This document shows positions 56,613-64,000 of a stretch of DNA of 64,000 nucleotides, one piece after another (position 1 is the stretch's first letter; the number at the start of each line of letters is the position of its first letter). Made by a program: the position numbers and the translations under genes. The stretch is from Massilia litorea (GTDB taxonomy: Bacteria > Pseudomonadota > Gammaproteobacteria > Burkholderiales > Burkholderiaceae_D), in the NCBI RefSeq assembly GCF_015101885.1, contig NZ_CP062941.1, positions 62,001-126,000 of the forward strand, written 5' to 3'. The notes under the pieces are model-generated. The model did not search any database. It was not told the DNA's origin and saw only the letters and a program-made list of their open reading frames with translations.

Positions 56613-57071
56613 ATGAAAACGACCAAAGAGATACTCGACGCCGCGCGCGAACGCGCCCCCGGCCAGCCCTATGCCGGTGCGGTAACGCCGGACGAGGCCT
56701 TCACCCTGCTGCAGGCGGCGCCGAACGTGAAGCTGGTGGACGTGCGCACCAATGCCGAGCGCGACTGGGTAGGCCGTGTCGTGGTGCCGGAAGGCCAGCA
56801 CCTGGCGGTCGAATGGGCGAGCTATCCGGGCGGCCAGCCGAATCCGCAGTTCGGCCAGCAACTCGAACGCGTGGCCGGCAAGGACGACGTCCTGCTCTTC
56901 CTGTGCCGCTCCGGCGTGCGCTCGCGCCACAGCGCGCGCGTGGCGACCGAACTCGGTTACGCCAACGCCTTCGACATCCTCGAGGGCTTCGAGGGCGACA
57001 AGGATGGGGAAGGACACCGCAAGACGGTGGGCGGATGGTGCAAGGCGGGACTGCCCTGGATCGGGGCGTAG
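56613..57071 (+). CDS. rhodanese-like sulfurtransferase domain protein
   Basis: This 152-residue single-domain rhodanese could move sulfur from a donor to a thiophilic acceptor in the cytosol. The active-site loop is LFLCRSGVRSRHSA, with Cys and two Arg as in active rhodaneses; the CH2 motif region reads VKLVDVRTNAERDWVG. The C-terminus is EGHRKTVGGWCKAGLPW, seen in other proteobacterial rhodaneses of this type. AAAGGA lies just before the ATG at 56613, which decides the start. The gene is divergent from glnA and shares its control region. The natural substrate is unknown. Confidence 0.9.
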   Translation: MKTTKEILDAARERAPGQPYAGAVTPDEAFTLLQAAPNVKLVDVRTNAERDWVGRVVVPEGQHLAVEWASYPGGQPNPQFGQQLERVAGKDDVLLFLCRSGVRSRHSARVATELGYANAFDILEGFEGDKDGEGHRKTVGGWCKAGLPWIGA

Positions 57072-57099
57072 ATCGTTCGCGACTGATCTGCGGCCTGTC

Positions 57100-57133
57100 G
57101 AACGCGTGGCCGGGGGAACCCGCCCACCCTACG
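57100..57133. repeat. solitary GTAGGGTGGGC-type palindromic repeat
   Basis: On the minus strand it starts GTAGGGTGGGCGGG and continues to a GGCCACGCGTTCG end, an imperfect hairpin of the same family as the copies near 1570, 8414, 16012 and 17763. It supplies the TAG stop codon of the CocE-type hydrolase at 57129-57131. Confidence 0.7.
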
Positions 57134-59096
57134 GCAGCACCATCACTTGCAAACCGGACGGGGTAGCGGGCGCGCGGTAGACGCGCTGGGTCGCCTTGAC
57201 GAAATCTTCCGGCTTCGCCTTCGGGATGTGGATAAACGTCTGCGGATTCAGGTCGACCAGCGGGAACCAGGAACTCTGCACCTGCACCATGATGCGGTGG
57301 CCGCGGCGGAAGGTGTGGTTCACCTGGCCGAGCTCATAGCTGAGCGCTTCCACCTTGTTCGGCGTGAACGGCTCAGGCTTCTCATAGCTGTTGCGGAACT
57401 TGCCGCGCAGCGGGTTGCCGCGCACCAGCTGCTGGAAGCCGCCCATTTCCACGCCCGGGGCTGCGATGTCGCCGCCCTTGTGTTCACCCGGCGCTTTCGG
57501 ATAGGCCGCCGGATACACGTCGATCAGTTTCACGACCCAATCGGCGTCGGTGCCGCTGGTCGAGACGAACAGCTTCGGCACCACCGGCCCGGCGATCGTC
57601 ACGTCGTCTTCCAGCACGGCGCTCTGGTAGACCAGCACGTCCGGACGCGTAGCGGCGAAGCGCTGGTCCGAGACCATGTATTCCTGCGGTACACCGGTTG
57701 CCGGGTAGCCGATATAGGGCACCGGTTTGCGCGGGTCGGCCACGTATTCGTCGAAAGCGCCGGCGACCGCCGGCTGGGTCCATCCGAGCTTGCCGTCGGC
57801 GCCGAAGTAGAGGGTGCGCGCTTTGGCCTGTACCGGCGGCCAGGCCGAATAACGGCGCCACACATTGCTGCCGGTCTCGAAGGCGGTGACCTCGGCGAGC
57901 GCCGCGGCCGGTTTCACGCCCTTCAGGTGCTGCTCGAAGAAGGGGAACTGCAGCTCCTTGCGGAAGTATTCCGAGGTCTTGCTGTCGAAATTCACGTGCC
58001 CCAGGCGCGCACCTTCTCCGCGTGCCCAGCCCCCGTGCACCCATGGCCCCATCACCAGGCTGTTCACGATGCCCGGGTTCTGCTTTTCGATGGCGCCATA
58101 GGTCGTGAACGGGCCCTGCGGATCTTCGGCGTCGAACCAGCCGCCGACCGCCAGCACGGCCGCCTTGACGTTCTTCAGGTGCGGTGCAATCGCCCGCGCC
58201 TTCCAGTACGCGTCATAGGTATCGTGTTCGACGTTCGGCAGGAACAGTGCGCGCTGCTGTTCGCTCATGCTGGCGGCGATGTTCGACAGGCTCAGGCGCT
58301 CCAGGAAGAAGTCGTAGGCGCTGGTCGTACCGTATTCGAATCCAGCCCAGCTCTTCGGCAGCGGGGTCGGATTCGGCGCCTCGGTAAAGGCGGCATAAAA
58401 ATCGAAGTTCGCGGCCAGCATGAAGGCGCCGCCGTGGTAGGAGTCGTCGCCCAGGTAGAGGTCGGCGATCGGCGCCTGCGGCGAGGCGGCCCGGATCGCG
58501 GGGTGCGAATCGATGATGCTGGCCGCCGTATAGAAGCCCGGATAGCTGATGCCGTAGATGCCGACTTTGCCGTTGTTGTTCGGGACGTTTTTCAGCAGCC
58601 AGGCCACGGTGTCGTGCATGTCCTGGCTCTCGATGCCCTCGCCCGCGGCCCGTTTCGCCTGCGCGTGCGGCGTCATCTCCTGCCACTTCCCTTCCGACAT
58701 GTAGCGTCCGCGTACGTCCTGCTTCACGAAGATATAGCCGGCATCCTCGAACTCGGGCGAGGGACCGATCGAACCCGGCATCCAGTCGACGCCATAGCGC
58801 AGCTCTCCCTCGGCCTGGACGCCGGCGCTGTAGGGCGTGCGCTGCATCAGGAAGGGGTAGCTGCGTGCACCGTCCTTCGGCACGTAGACGGTCGTGAACA
58901 GCTTGACGCCGTCGCGCATCGGGATCCGGTATTCGTACTTGGTATAGGTTTCGCGCAGGTTGCGCCTGGCGGCGGGCGCGTCGGCGGCGCTCTCGCTGGA
59001 GGCCAGCGTGGCGGCCAACATCGGACCAGGACCGAAGGCAAGCGCCATCGACAGCGCGAGCAGGGAAAGCGGACGGGAAAGCGGGCGACGCATCAT
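57129..59096 (-). CDS. secreted CocE/NonD family acyl hydrolase (alpha-amino-acid ester hydrolase or X-Pro dipeptidyl-peptidase-like)
   Basis: This 655-residue enzyme cleaves an ester or amide bond. A signal peptide of about 29 residues (ending in MLAA) sends it out of the cytoplasm. The alpha/beta-hydrolase core has the nucleophile elbow GISYPGFY with Ser184, and the family block FVKQDVRGRYMSEGKW that contributes the oxyanion hole. The C-terminal jelly-roll domain (from about residue 430) contains DVLVYQSAVLEDDVTIAGP and the closing RIMVQVQSSWFPLVDLNPQ. The length suits alpha-amino-acid ester hydrolases such as those of Xanthomonas. Peptide or ester scavenging would suit the receptor-rich neighbourhood. 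The substrate is inferred. The stop codon lies in a palindromic repeat. Confidence 0.88.
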   Translation of the reverse strand: MMRRPLSRPLSLLALSMALAFGPGPMLAATLASSESAADAPAARRNLRETYTKYEYRIPMRDGVKLFTTVYVPKDGARSYPFLMQRTPYSAGVQAEGELRYGVDWMPGSIGPSPEFEDAGYIFVKQDVRGRYMSEGKWQEMTPHAQAKRAAGEGIESQDMHDTVAWLLKNVPNNNGKVGIYGISYPGFYTAASIIDSHPAIRAASPQAPIADLYLGDDSYHGGAFMLAANFDFYAAFTEAPNPTPLPKSWAGFEYGTTSAYDFFLERLSLSNIAASMSEQQRALFLPNVEHDTYDAYWKARAIAPHLKNVKAAVLAVGGWFDAEDPQGPFTTYGAIEKQNPGIVNSLVMGPWVHGGWARGEGARLGHVNFDSKTSEYFRKELQFPFFEQHLKGVKPAAALAEVTAFETGSNVWRRYSAWPPVQAKARTLYFGADGKLGWTQPAVAGAFDEYVADPRKPVPYIGYPATGVPQEYMVSDQRFAATRPDVLVYQSAVLEDDVTIAGPVVPKLFVSTSGTDADWVVKLIDVYPAAYPKAPGEHKGGDIAAPGVEMGGFQQLVRGNPLRGKFRNSYEKPEPFTPNKVEALSYELGQVNHTFRRGHRIMVQVQSSWFPLVDLNPQTFIHIPKAKPEDFVKATQRVYRAPATPSGLQVMVLP

Positions 59097-59150
59097 GAAT
59101 TCCTCTGAACAAAGACGGCCGCCAGTGTAATCGCATTCAGTGAGGAATTG

Positions 59151-60545
59151 TTATTCGGGCAATCCGCTTTCGTCATGGTGTGCCGCCTGCAGCCGCTGGC
59201 GCACGATGTTGATATGGCCGCGCAAGCCATACAGGCCGTCGGCATAGGCCAGCGGGATCGAGATGTGGTTGACCTGCTCCTCGATCTCGTCGAGGCGGTG
59301 CAGCAAATCGTGGCGGACAATCTCGCGCTGCGCTTCGACCACGCCCTCCCAGGCCTGCTCCACCGCACGCAACTCGCCGTACCAGCGGTAGACGCGCGAA
59401 CGCACCCGCCACACGTACAGCGGCGGCACGATCTTCGACAAGGGAATCACCAGCGCCGCCAGCGCCACCACCACGACCCACAGCCGGTCGAACAAATTCG
59501 CCAGCCAGAAGCTCATGTAGCGCTGCAGCAGCGGCGGGCCGTCCCGGTAGTATTTCGCCGCCTCGCTTGCTACCGGAATCTCGGTGAACTTCGGTGACGG
59601 GAACTGGCCCTGCTGCTGGAACCACCCTGCCCCGCCGTGGATCTCGCCGGCCGCCTTCACGAACAAATCGATCAGCGCCGGATGCAGGTCCGCGCGCGCG
59701 ACCAGGGTCGCCGTCGGCGCGATCAGATGGTAGTCCTGCGAAGGGATGTCGCGCCCGAGGTCGACGATGCCGCGCGGCAGGGTCACGTGCGTGAGGAAAG
59801 GCAGGCGCCGGGTATAGGCTTCGGCCTGGCTGAAATTGAAGAGGCGGATGCCCGGGGTTTGCAGCAGCATCTGGATCAGCGGCGCTTCCGGGGCCGAACT
59901 GAAGACCAGGCCGTCGATGCGCCCGGCCAGCAGTTCGACGGTGGCCGGCGTGTTCTCGAGCGCGCCGATGCGGAGCTCTTTCGGCTCGACCCCATTGACA
60001 CTCAAGATCTGCCGGAACAGGTTGGGCACGCCCGTGCCTTCCGGCCCCAGGTTGATGCGCAGTCCGCGCAGGCCGGTGAGGCTTTTCGTCTTGACGCCCT
60101 CGCGTACGAACAGCCACACCGGTTCGGTGAACAGGCTGCCGAGCGACACGAGGCCGAGCTCCTTTACTTTTTTATCGGCCTGCTCTTCGCTGGTCGAGCC
60201 GCTCTGGACGAAGGCGATGTCGGCCTGGCCGCTGCGCAGGCGCTCGAGATTCTCGCGCGAGCCGAGCGTCGGCTGGAGGGTGACGCGGATGTCGTCCTTT
60301 TTCAGTTCCTTCGCGTACTGCTTGCCGAAGGCTTCGTAGGCGCTGTTTTCCTGGCCGGTGGCCAGGCGCACCTGGCGCGGCGGGGCCGGGTCCACTACCC
60401 AATAGGCGACGACACAGGCAGCGATGACGAGGACGATCGTCGGCCCTGCGGCGACCAGCAGGTCGCGCAGGGAGACGAGGCTGAAACTGCGGATTCTGGA
60501 GACGGCGCGCCGGCTGGCCCGGCGCGCCCGTTCACCCGGGTTCAA
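59151..60545 (-). CDS. membrane-anchored TAXI-family solute-binding protein
   Basis: This protein of about 464 residues has an N-terminal membrane segment (LLVAAGPTIVLVIAACVVAYWVV), a periplasmic TAXI domain (about residues 55-325, RQVRLATGQENSAYEAFGKQYAKEL to the segment around YYRDGPPLLQRY) and a second membrane segment (LWVVVVALAALVIPLSKIV). A C-terminal region with coiled-coil character of about 90 residues follows (RAVEQAWEGVVEAQREIVRHDLLHRLDEIEEQVNHI). TAXI proteins usually bind ligands such as glutamate for TRAP transporters, but no TRAP permease gene is nearby. There is no ATG in the right place; a TTG at 60543-60545 overlaps the stop of the upstream penicillin-binding-protein gene (TTGA) and is the best start, though weak. 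Two membrane anchors suggest a sensing rather than a transport role (inference). Confidence 0.75.
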   Translation of the reverse strand: MNPGERARRASRRAVSRIRSFSLVSLRDLLVAAGPTIVLVIAACVVAYWVVDPAPPRQVRLATGQENSAYEAFGKQYAKELKKDDIRVTLQPTLGSRENLERLRSGQADIAFVQSGSTSEEQADKKVKELGLVSLGSLFTEPVWLFVREGVKTKSLTGLRGLRINLGPEGTGVPNLFRQILSVNGVEPKELRIGALENTPATVELLAGRIDGLVFSSAPEAPLIQMLLQTPGIRLFNFSQAEAYTRRLPFLTHVTLPRGIVDLGRDIPSQDYHLIAPTATLVARADLHPALIDLFVKAAGEIHGGAGWFQQQGQFPSPKFTEIPVASEAAKYYRDGPPLLQRYMSFWLANLFDRLWVVVVALAALVIPLSKIVPPLYVWRVRSRVYRWYGELRAVEQAWEGVVEAQREIVRHDLLHRLDEIEEQVNHISIPLAYADGLYGLRGHINIVRQRLQAAHHDESGLPE

Positions 60546-63500
60546 CGCACGCACTGGCGCGTGGCGCCCACGCTGCCTTGCGGCGGTTCGATCATCGGCA
60601 TCAGGCTTGGCGCCAAGGTCACCAGCAGCTGCGTCGGCAGCGCGCTGGTGAAGTCGTATTTTTCCGACTGCGGACCGTGGACATACGCCGTCATCGAACC
60701 GAAGAAGCGCTCGCCGATGTTGAAGACAAAAGTCGCCGAGCGGTTCACGTAGCGCGACTCGATCAGGCGCCCGCCGCGTGCATAGACGTCGAAGCGCTGG
60801 TCGCCGGTACCGGTCTTGCCGCCCACCGCGACCACGTTGCCGTCCGAGGTGGTGAACGCCGTCTTGACGCGCTTGGCCGTCCCTTCGGAGACCACGCCGC
60901 GGATGGCATTGACCGCCGCGCGCGCCACTTCCGGCGCCAGCACGACTTCGTTCTCCACTTTCGGCGCGCGCTTCACGAGGGTCTCGTAAGGTGTGCCCTT
61001 GGCGAAGTGCAGCGAATCGATGCGCTCGACGGGTTTGCGCACGCCGCCATTGATGAGGATGCCCATCATTTCGGCCAGCGCGGCCGGACGGTCGGCCGAG
61101 GCGCCCAGCGTCGTCGCATAGGACGGCACCAGCGAGTCGAACGGATAGCCCATCTTCTTCCACTGCGCGTGGATCTTGAGGAAGGACTCGACTTCCAGCA
61201 GGCCCGCGATGCGCTTGTCCTGGGCGTTCTTGCGGTTCGTCTTGAACAGCCAGGAATACACTTCCTGGCGCTCCTTGGTGCTGGCCTTGACCGCTTCGCT
61301 CCAGCCGGCTTTTGGATGCGTGCGCAGGTAGCCGACCAGCCACAGTTCCAGCGGATGAACCGAAGCGACATAGCCGCGGTCGGCCAGCGACATGTTGGCC
61401 GGGGCGTACTGGTCATACATCTTGGCGATGCGTTCCTCGTCGACCTCGTTGGTCGGCAGCGAGGCGTCGATGAAGGCGCCGAACTGCTGCAGGCTCGCGT
61501 TCGGGGCGATCGTGCGGTGCACGGCGGCCAGCTTCGAGGCCATCGGGCGCACGCCCTGGATCAGCAGCGCGGTCGCTTCGTCGCCGGTCTTGCCCTTGTA
61601 CTTGTTCCAGAATTTCGCCAGGAAGGTTTTACCCTCGGCGTCGGCGAAGCGGGCCAGGTACTCGGCGCGGCGCGGATCGTCGGCGTCGGCCAGCAGCGCG
61701 GCCGAGGAACCCGGCAGCTGGAACATGTAATAGCGCGCCACGTCGCGCATCAGGCGCACGAACACGAGGTTCGTCGACTGCTGCAGCGCTTCCTGCACCG
61801 TCATGATCTTGCTGTTATCGAGCTTGCTGAAGTTGCCGAAGTAATGCAGGCCGCCGCCGGTGAAGAAGCCTTCGCCCGGGTTGCCCGAATACTTGCGCGC
61901 CATCGCGGCCGCCAGCATCGGCGTGAGGCCGCGGTCGGCATTCGCCGGCAGCGCCAGGAAGTAGTCGACCGCCCAGCGGCTCAGGTGGTCTTTCGGATCG
62001 ATGCGGACCTCGCGCAGCGCCTTGGGATCGAGCGGTTCGTAGCGCTTGTGCAGCTGGTCGACGATGTCGAGATAGCTCACCAGGGTGCGCAGCTTGGCGG
62101 TCGAGCCGAGGTCGAGCTTGGCCTGCTCGTTGATGTCGAGCGGCTGGTCGTAGTTGTCGGTCTGGACGCGCAGGTAGTTGACGTTGTCGCCGCGCTCCAT
62201 CAGCGTGAAGCTGTAGACCACCTGCGAGGGGTCGCCGTTGCCGAGCATACCCTTGCCGGTCAGGCCGGCCTCCGCCGCCGCTTCCGGCGTGGTCAGGCGG
62301 CGCAGCGCAGCGGTGACGGCCTGCTGGGCCTCCGAGTCGAGCGTCGAGACGACCGACATGTCGAGGCGGTCCAGGTTGTACAGGCGCGGTTCGCCCAGCA
62401 GGTAGCCGAGGTGGTTGCGCACCGCGTTCGAGGCCTTGCGCGAGACGAAGGCATTGGCCGCGGGGGCTTCGACGCCGGAGCCGAGCGCCGGTTTCAGTTT
62501 CACGGCCAGCGCGGCGTCGCGCAGTTGCGGCGTGATCACGCCGGCCTGCGCCAGCACGCGCAGGTGGCTGTTGGTCAGCGTTTCGAGGTCGGCTTCGCCG
62601 GCGCCCAGGTAATAGGCCGGGCGGCGCTGCGCGATCATCAGCGACAGCGCTTCCTTGTAGACGAGGACAGCCTCCGGCGTGTCCATGCGGCCCTTGAGGG
62701 TCTCGCCGACTTTCTTGAAGTCGCGCCCGTACCAGACCCACATGCCGTCGCCGAGGCCGTTGACTTCGCCGTAGCCGAGCTTGGCCGACAGCGGCACCGT
62801 GTTCAGGTAGTCGAGCACGATCTGGCGGCGCGCGGAAGTCGTATCCTCGCCGTCCTGGTAGGCGCGCAGCGTGGCCGAGGCCATCTGGACGAATTTATCG
62901 TGCAGCGAGGCGGTACGCCCTTCCGGCGAGTGGCGGTATTTTTCGATCTGGGTCGCCAGCGTCGAGCCGCCGGCCACGCGGCCGCCGCCGCTGATGCCGA
63001 TGGCGGAGAGCGACTTGTCGAACACGGCTTTCGAGAAGCGGTCCCATTCGACGGCCGGGTTACGTTTCGGGTAGGCCGGGTCGAGCAGTTCGCGGTTCTC
63101 GATGAACAGCAGGCTTTGCACCAGCAGCTGCGGCGTGTCGTCGAAGCGCTCGTAGAAACGCTCGGGGAAGCGGGAAGCGAACAGCGGCTGGCTGCGGCAG
63201 TCGAGGATCTCGAGGCCGGTGCGGGTCTTTTCGCGGTAGGTGGCGAAGATGCCGCGGTCGGCCAGTTCCACCATCTTGGGCGACATGCGCGCCTGGGCGT
63301 CGATCACGTAGTCGCGCGTCTGCAGCTTGGCGAGGAAGCCCGGCAGGTGCGAATAGCCGAGGCGCGCATCGTAGGGGCTCTCGGCCGGGAAGCGGATCGC
63401 GTTGCTGGGACCCTTTTCCATCCGGTAGTGCACGTCCTTCATCATGCCGGCGAAGACTTTCGCCTGCAGCGTCGAGGTACGCGTTTCGTAGACCGCATAG

Positions 63501-63790
63501 GCCGAGCCGGCCGCCACGACCACGAGCAGGACGCCGAACAGGACCAGCTTGCCCCGGCCGCGGCCCTTCGGCGGCTCGCCTTCGCGTTCGGGTTCAGGGC
63601 TGTTGCCGTCTCCAGGGGAGGTGTCCGCGGGCGCGCCGGTCTCGGTCACCAGCGAAAGGTGGGGAACGGTATCGGACAAGGGTTCTTCCTGCGCGGCCGC
63701 ATCGATTGCGGGCGCGGCATTGCCGGCCGCTTGACCGCGCAGTGCGCGAAATACGTTACGAGGCCGTTTGAAACGGCGGGTGCTTTCCAT
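60542..63790 (-). CDS. bifunctional penicillin-binding protein (transglycosylase GT51 plus transpeptidase)
   Basis: This 1082-residue class A-type penicillin-binding protein polymerises and cross-links peptidoglycan in the periplasm. A cytoplasmic Pro/Glu-rich tail (residues 1-78) precedes one membrane anchor (about 81-100). The GT51 domain has the catalytic Glu231 in LFIENRELLDP and GGSTLATQ at 274-281. The transpeptidase domain has the Ser563-Lys566 motif STAK, an S-x-N motif (Ser672, Asn674, QQSTNLVFVRL) and KTGTGD at 992-997, so all active-site motifs are present. The length is well above PBP1a/1b, with an insertion between the S-x-N and KTG motifs (about residues 700-880) rich in charged helices. 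The gene is followed by the TAXI gene with overlapping start. It does not look like mrcA or mrcB. Confidence 0.88.
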   Translation of the reverse strand: MESTRRFKRPRNVFRALRGQAAGNAAPAIDAAAQEEPLSDTVPHLSLVTETGAPADTSPGDGNSPEPEREGEPPKGRGRGKLVLFGVLLVVVAAGSAYAVYETRTSTLQAKVFAGMMKDVHYRMEKGPSNAIRFPAESPYDARLGYSHLPGFLAKLQTRDYVIDAQARMSPKMVELADRGIFATYREKTRTGLEILDCRSQPLFASRFPERFYERFDDTPQLLVQSLLFIENRELLDPAYPKRNPAVEWDRFSKAVFDKSLSAIGISGGGRVAGGSTLATQIEKYRHSPEGRTASLHDKFVQMASATLRAYQDGEDTTSARRQIVLDYLNTVPLSAKLGYGEVNGLGDGMWVWYGRDFKKVGETLKGRMDTPEAVLVYKEALSLMIAQRRPAYYLGAGEADLETLTNSHLRVLAQAGVITPQLRDAALAVKLKPALGSGVEAPAANAFVSRKASNAVRNHLGYLLGEPRLYNLDRLDMSVVSTLDSEAQQAVTAALRRLTTPEAAAEAGLTGKGMLGNGDPSQVVYSFTLMERGDNVNYLRVQTDNYDQPLDINEQAKLDLGSTAKLRTLVSYLDIVDQLHKRYEPLDPKALREVRIDPKDHLSRWAVDYFLALPANADRGLTPMLAAAMARKYSGNPGEGFFTGGGLHYFGNFSKLDNSKIMTVQEALQQSTNLVFVRLMRDVARYYMFQLPGSSAALLADADDPRRAEYLARFADAEGKTFLAKFWNKYKGKTGDEATALLIQGVRPMASKLAAVHRTIAPNASLQQFGAFIDASLPTNEVDEERIAKMYDQYAPANMSLADRGYVASVHPLELWLVGYLRTHPKAGWSEAVKASTKERQEVYSWLFKTNRKNAQDKRIAGLLEVESFLKIHAQWKKMGYPFDSLVPSYATTLGASADRPAALAEMMGILINGGVRKPVERIDSLHFAKGTPYETLVKRAPKVENEVVLAPEVARAAVNAIRGVVSEGTAKRVKTAFTTSDGNVVAVGGKTGTGDQRFDVYARGGRLIESRYVNRSATFVFNIGERFFGSMTAYVHGPQSEKYDFTSALPTQLLVTLAPSLMPMIEPPQGSVGATRQCVR

Positions 63791-64000
63791 GATGGCTCAA
63801 CCGGTTTTGAATCGACATTCCTGCAATCCCGTCAACCTGCTCGCCATCCCTGCTGCCGGTTTGTTCGAGTGATCGCGGTGGTCATTGGTTCACGTTTGTG
63901 GTTCTTTTTTCAAGCGCCGTTCCAATGTCAATTGTGTCGACGCCCAAGACATCATTCCACCACATCAACAGGTTTTGCACGTAGCCCTCTTCAAGAAATT
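63791..64000. other. upstream region of the penicillin-binding-protein gene, window end
   Basis: These 210 bases contain no supported gene. They should carry the promoter of the minus-strand gene at 63790. No clear hexamers were identified. Confidence 0.5.

Noticed and set aside
60546..61343. A start of the TAXI protein far upstream inside the penicillin-binding-protein gene
   Set aside because: The added 265 residues are an out-of-frame translation of the other gene. A TTG start at the overlap is more plausible.

Overview
The window looks like a chromosomal piece of a high-GC betaproteobacterium of the Oxalobacteraceae, most like Massilia, Telluria or Duganella. This is inferred from gene order (glnE next to a divergent yhdP-nit-tldD operon; glnA, a DUF4124 gene, ntrB and ntrC in one row), from the many TonB-dependent receptors (TBDRs), and from the GTAGGGTGGGC-type palindromic repeats between genes. 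No rRNA or tRNA gene, CRISPR array, phage gene or transposase gene was seen.

Layout. 1-5.2 kb (minus strand): the N-terminal part of glucokinase, a DedA membrane protein fused to a rhodanese domain, and a three-gene Dpp/Opp/Yej-type peptide ABC transporter whose genes overlap by ATGA. 5.6-16 kb: three TBDR genes on the plus strand, interrupted by aroG (DAHP synthase) on the minus strand. aroG has a complete leader-peptide attenuator. 16-26 kb: tldD, nit and yhdP on the minus strand and glnE divergent on the plus strand. 26-35.4 kb: three more TBDR genes on the plus strand, two of them a tandem duplication. 35.5-40.5 kb: central metabolism and housekeeping genes (map, gap, tkt, rsmE), with a 158-bp foldback element between tkt and rsmE. 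40.6-47.5 kb: two large Oar-like TBDR genes on the minus strand. 48-51.5 kb: a COG2509 flavoprotein gene, rhtA and corA. 51.6-57 kb: the nitrogen-control block ntrC, ntrB, DUF4124 and glnA, with a sigma-54 promoter and NtrC boxes, and a divergent rhodanese gene. 57-63.8 kb: a secreted CocE-type acyl hydrolase, a TAXI-type solute receptor overlapping the end of a bifunctional penicillin-binding protein gene, then the window end.

How the parts fit. Two themes dominate. The first is outer-membrane scavenging: eight TBDRs falling into four visible paralogous groups, an inner-membrane peptide importer and glucokinase, as expected of a bacterium living on complex polymers. No TonB/ExbBD genes lie in the window, so the energising complex is elsewhere. 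The second is nitrogen control: glnA, ntrB, ntrC and the GlnE adenylyltransferase that modifies GlnA. The most notable regulatory structure is the aroG leader, a 22-codon ORF packed with Phe, Tyr and Trp codons followed by a rho-independent terminator and a competing antiterminator segment.
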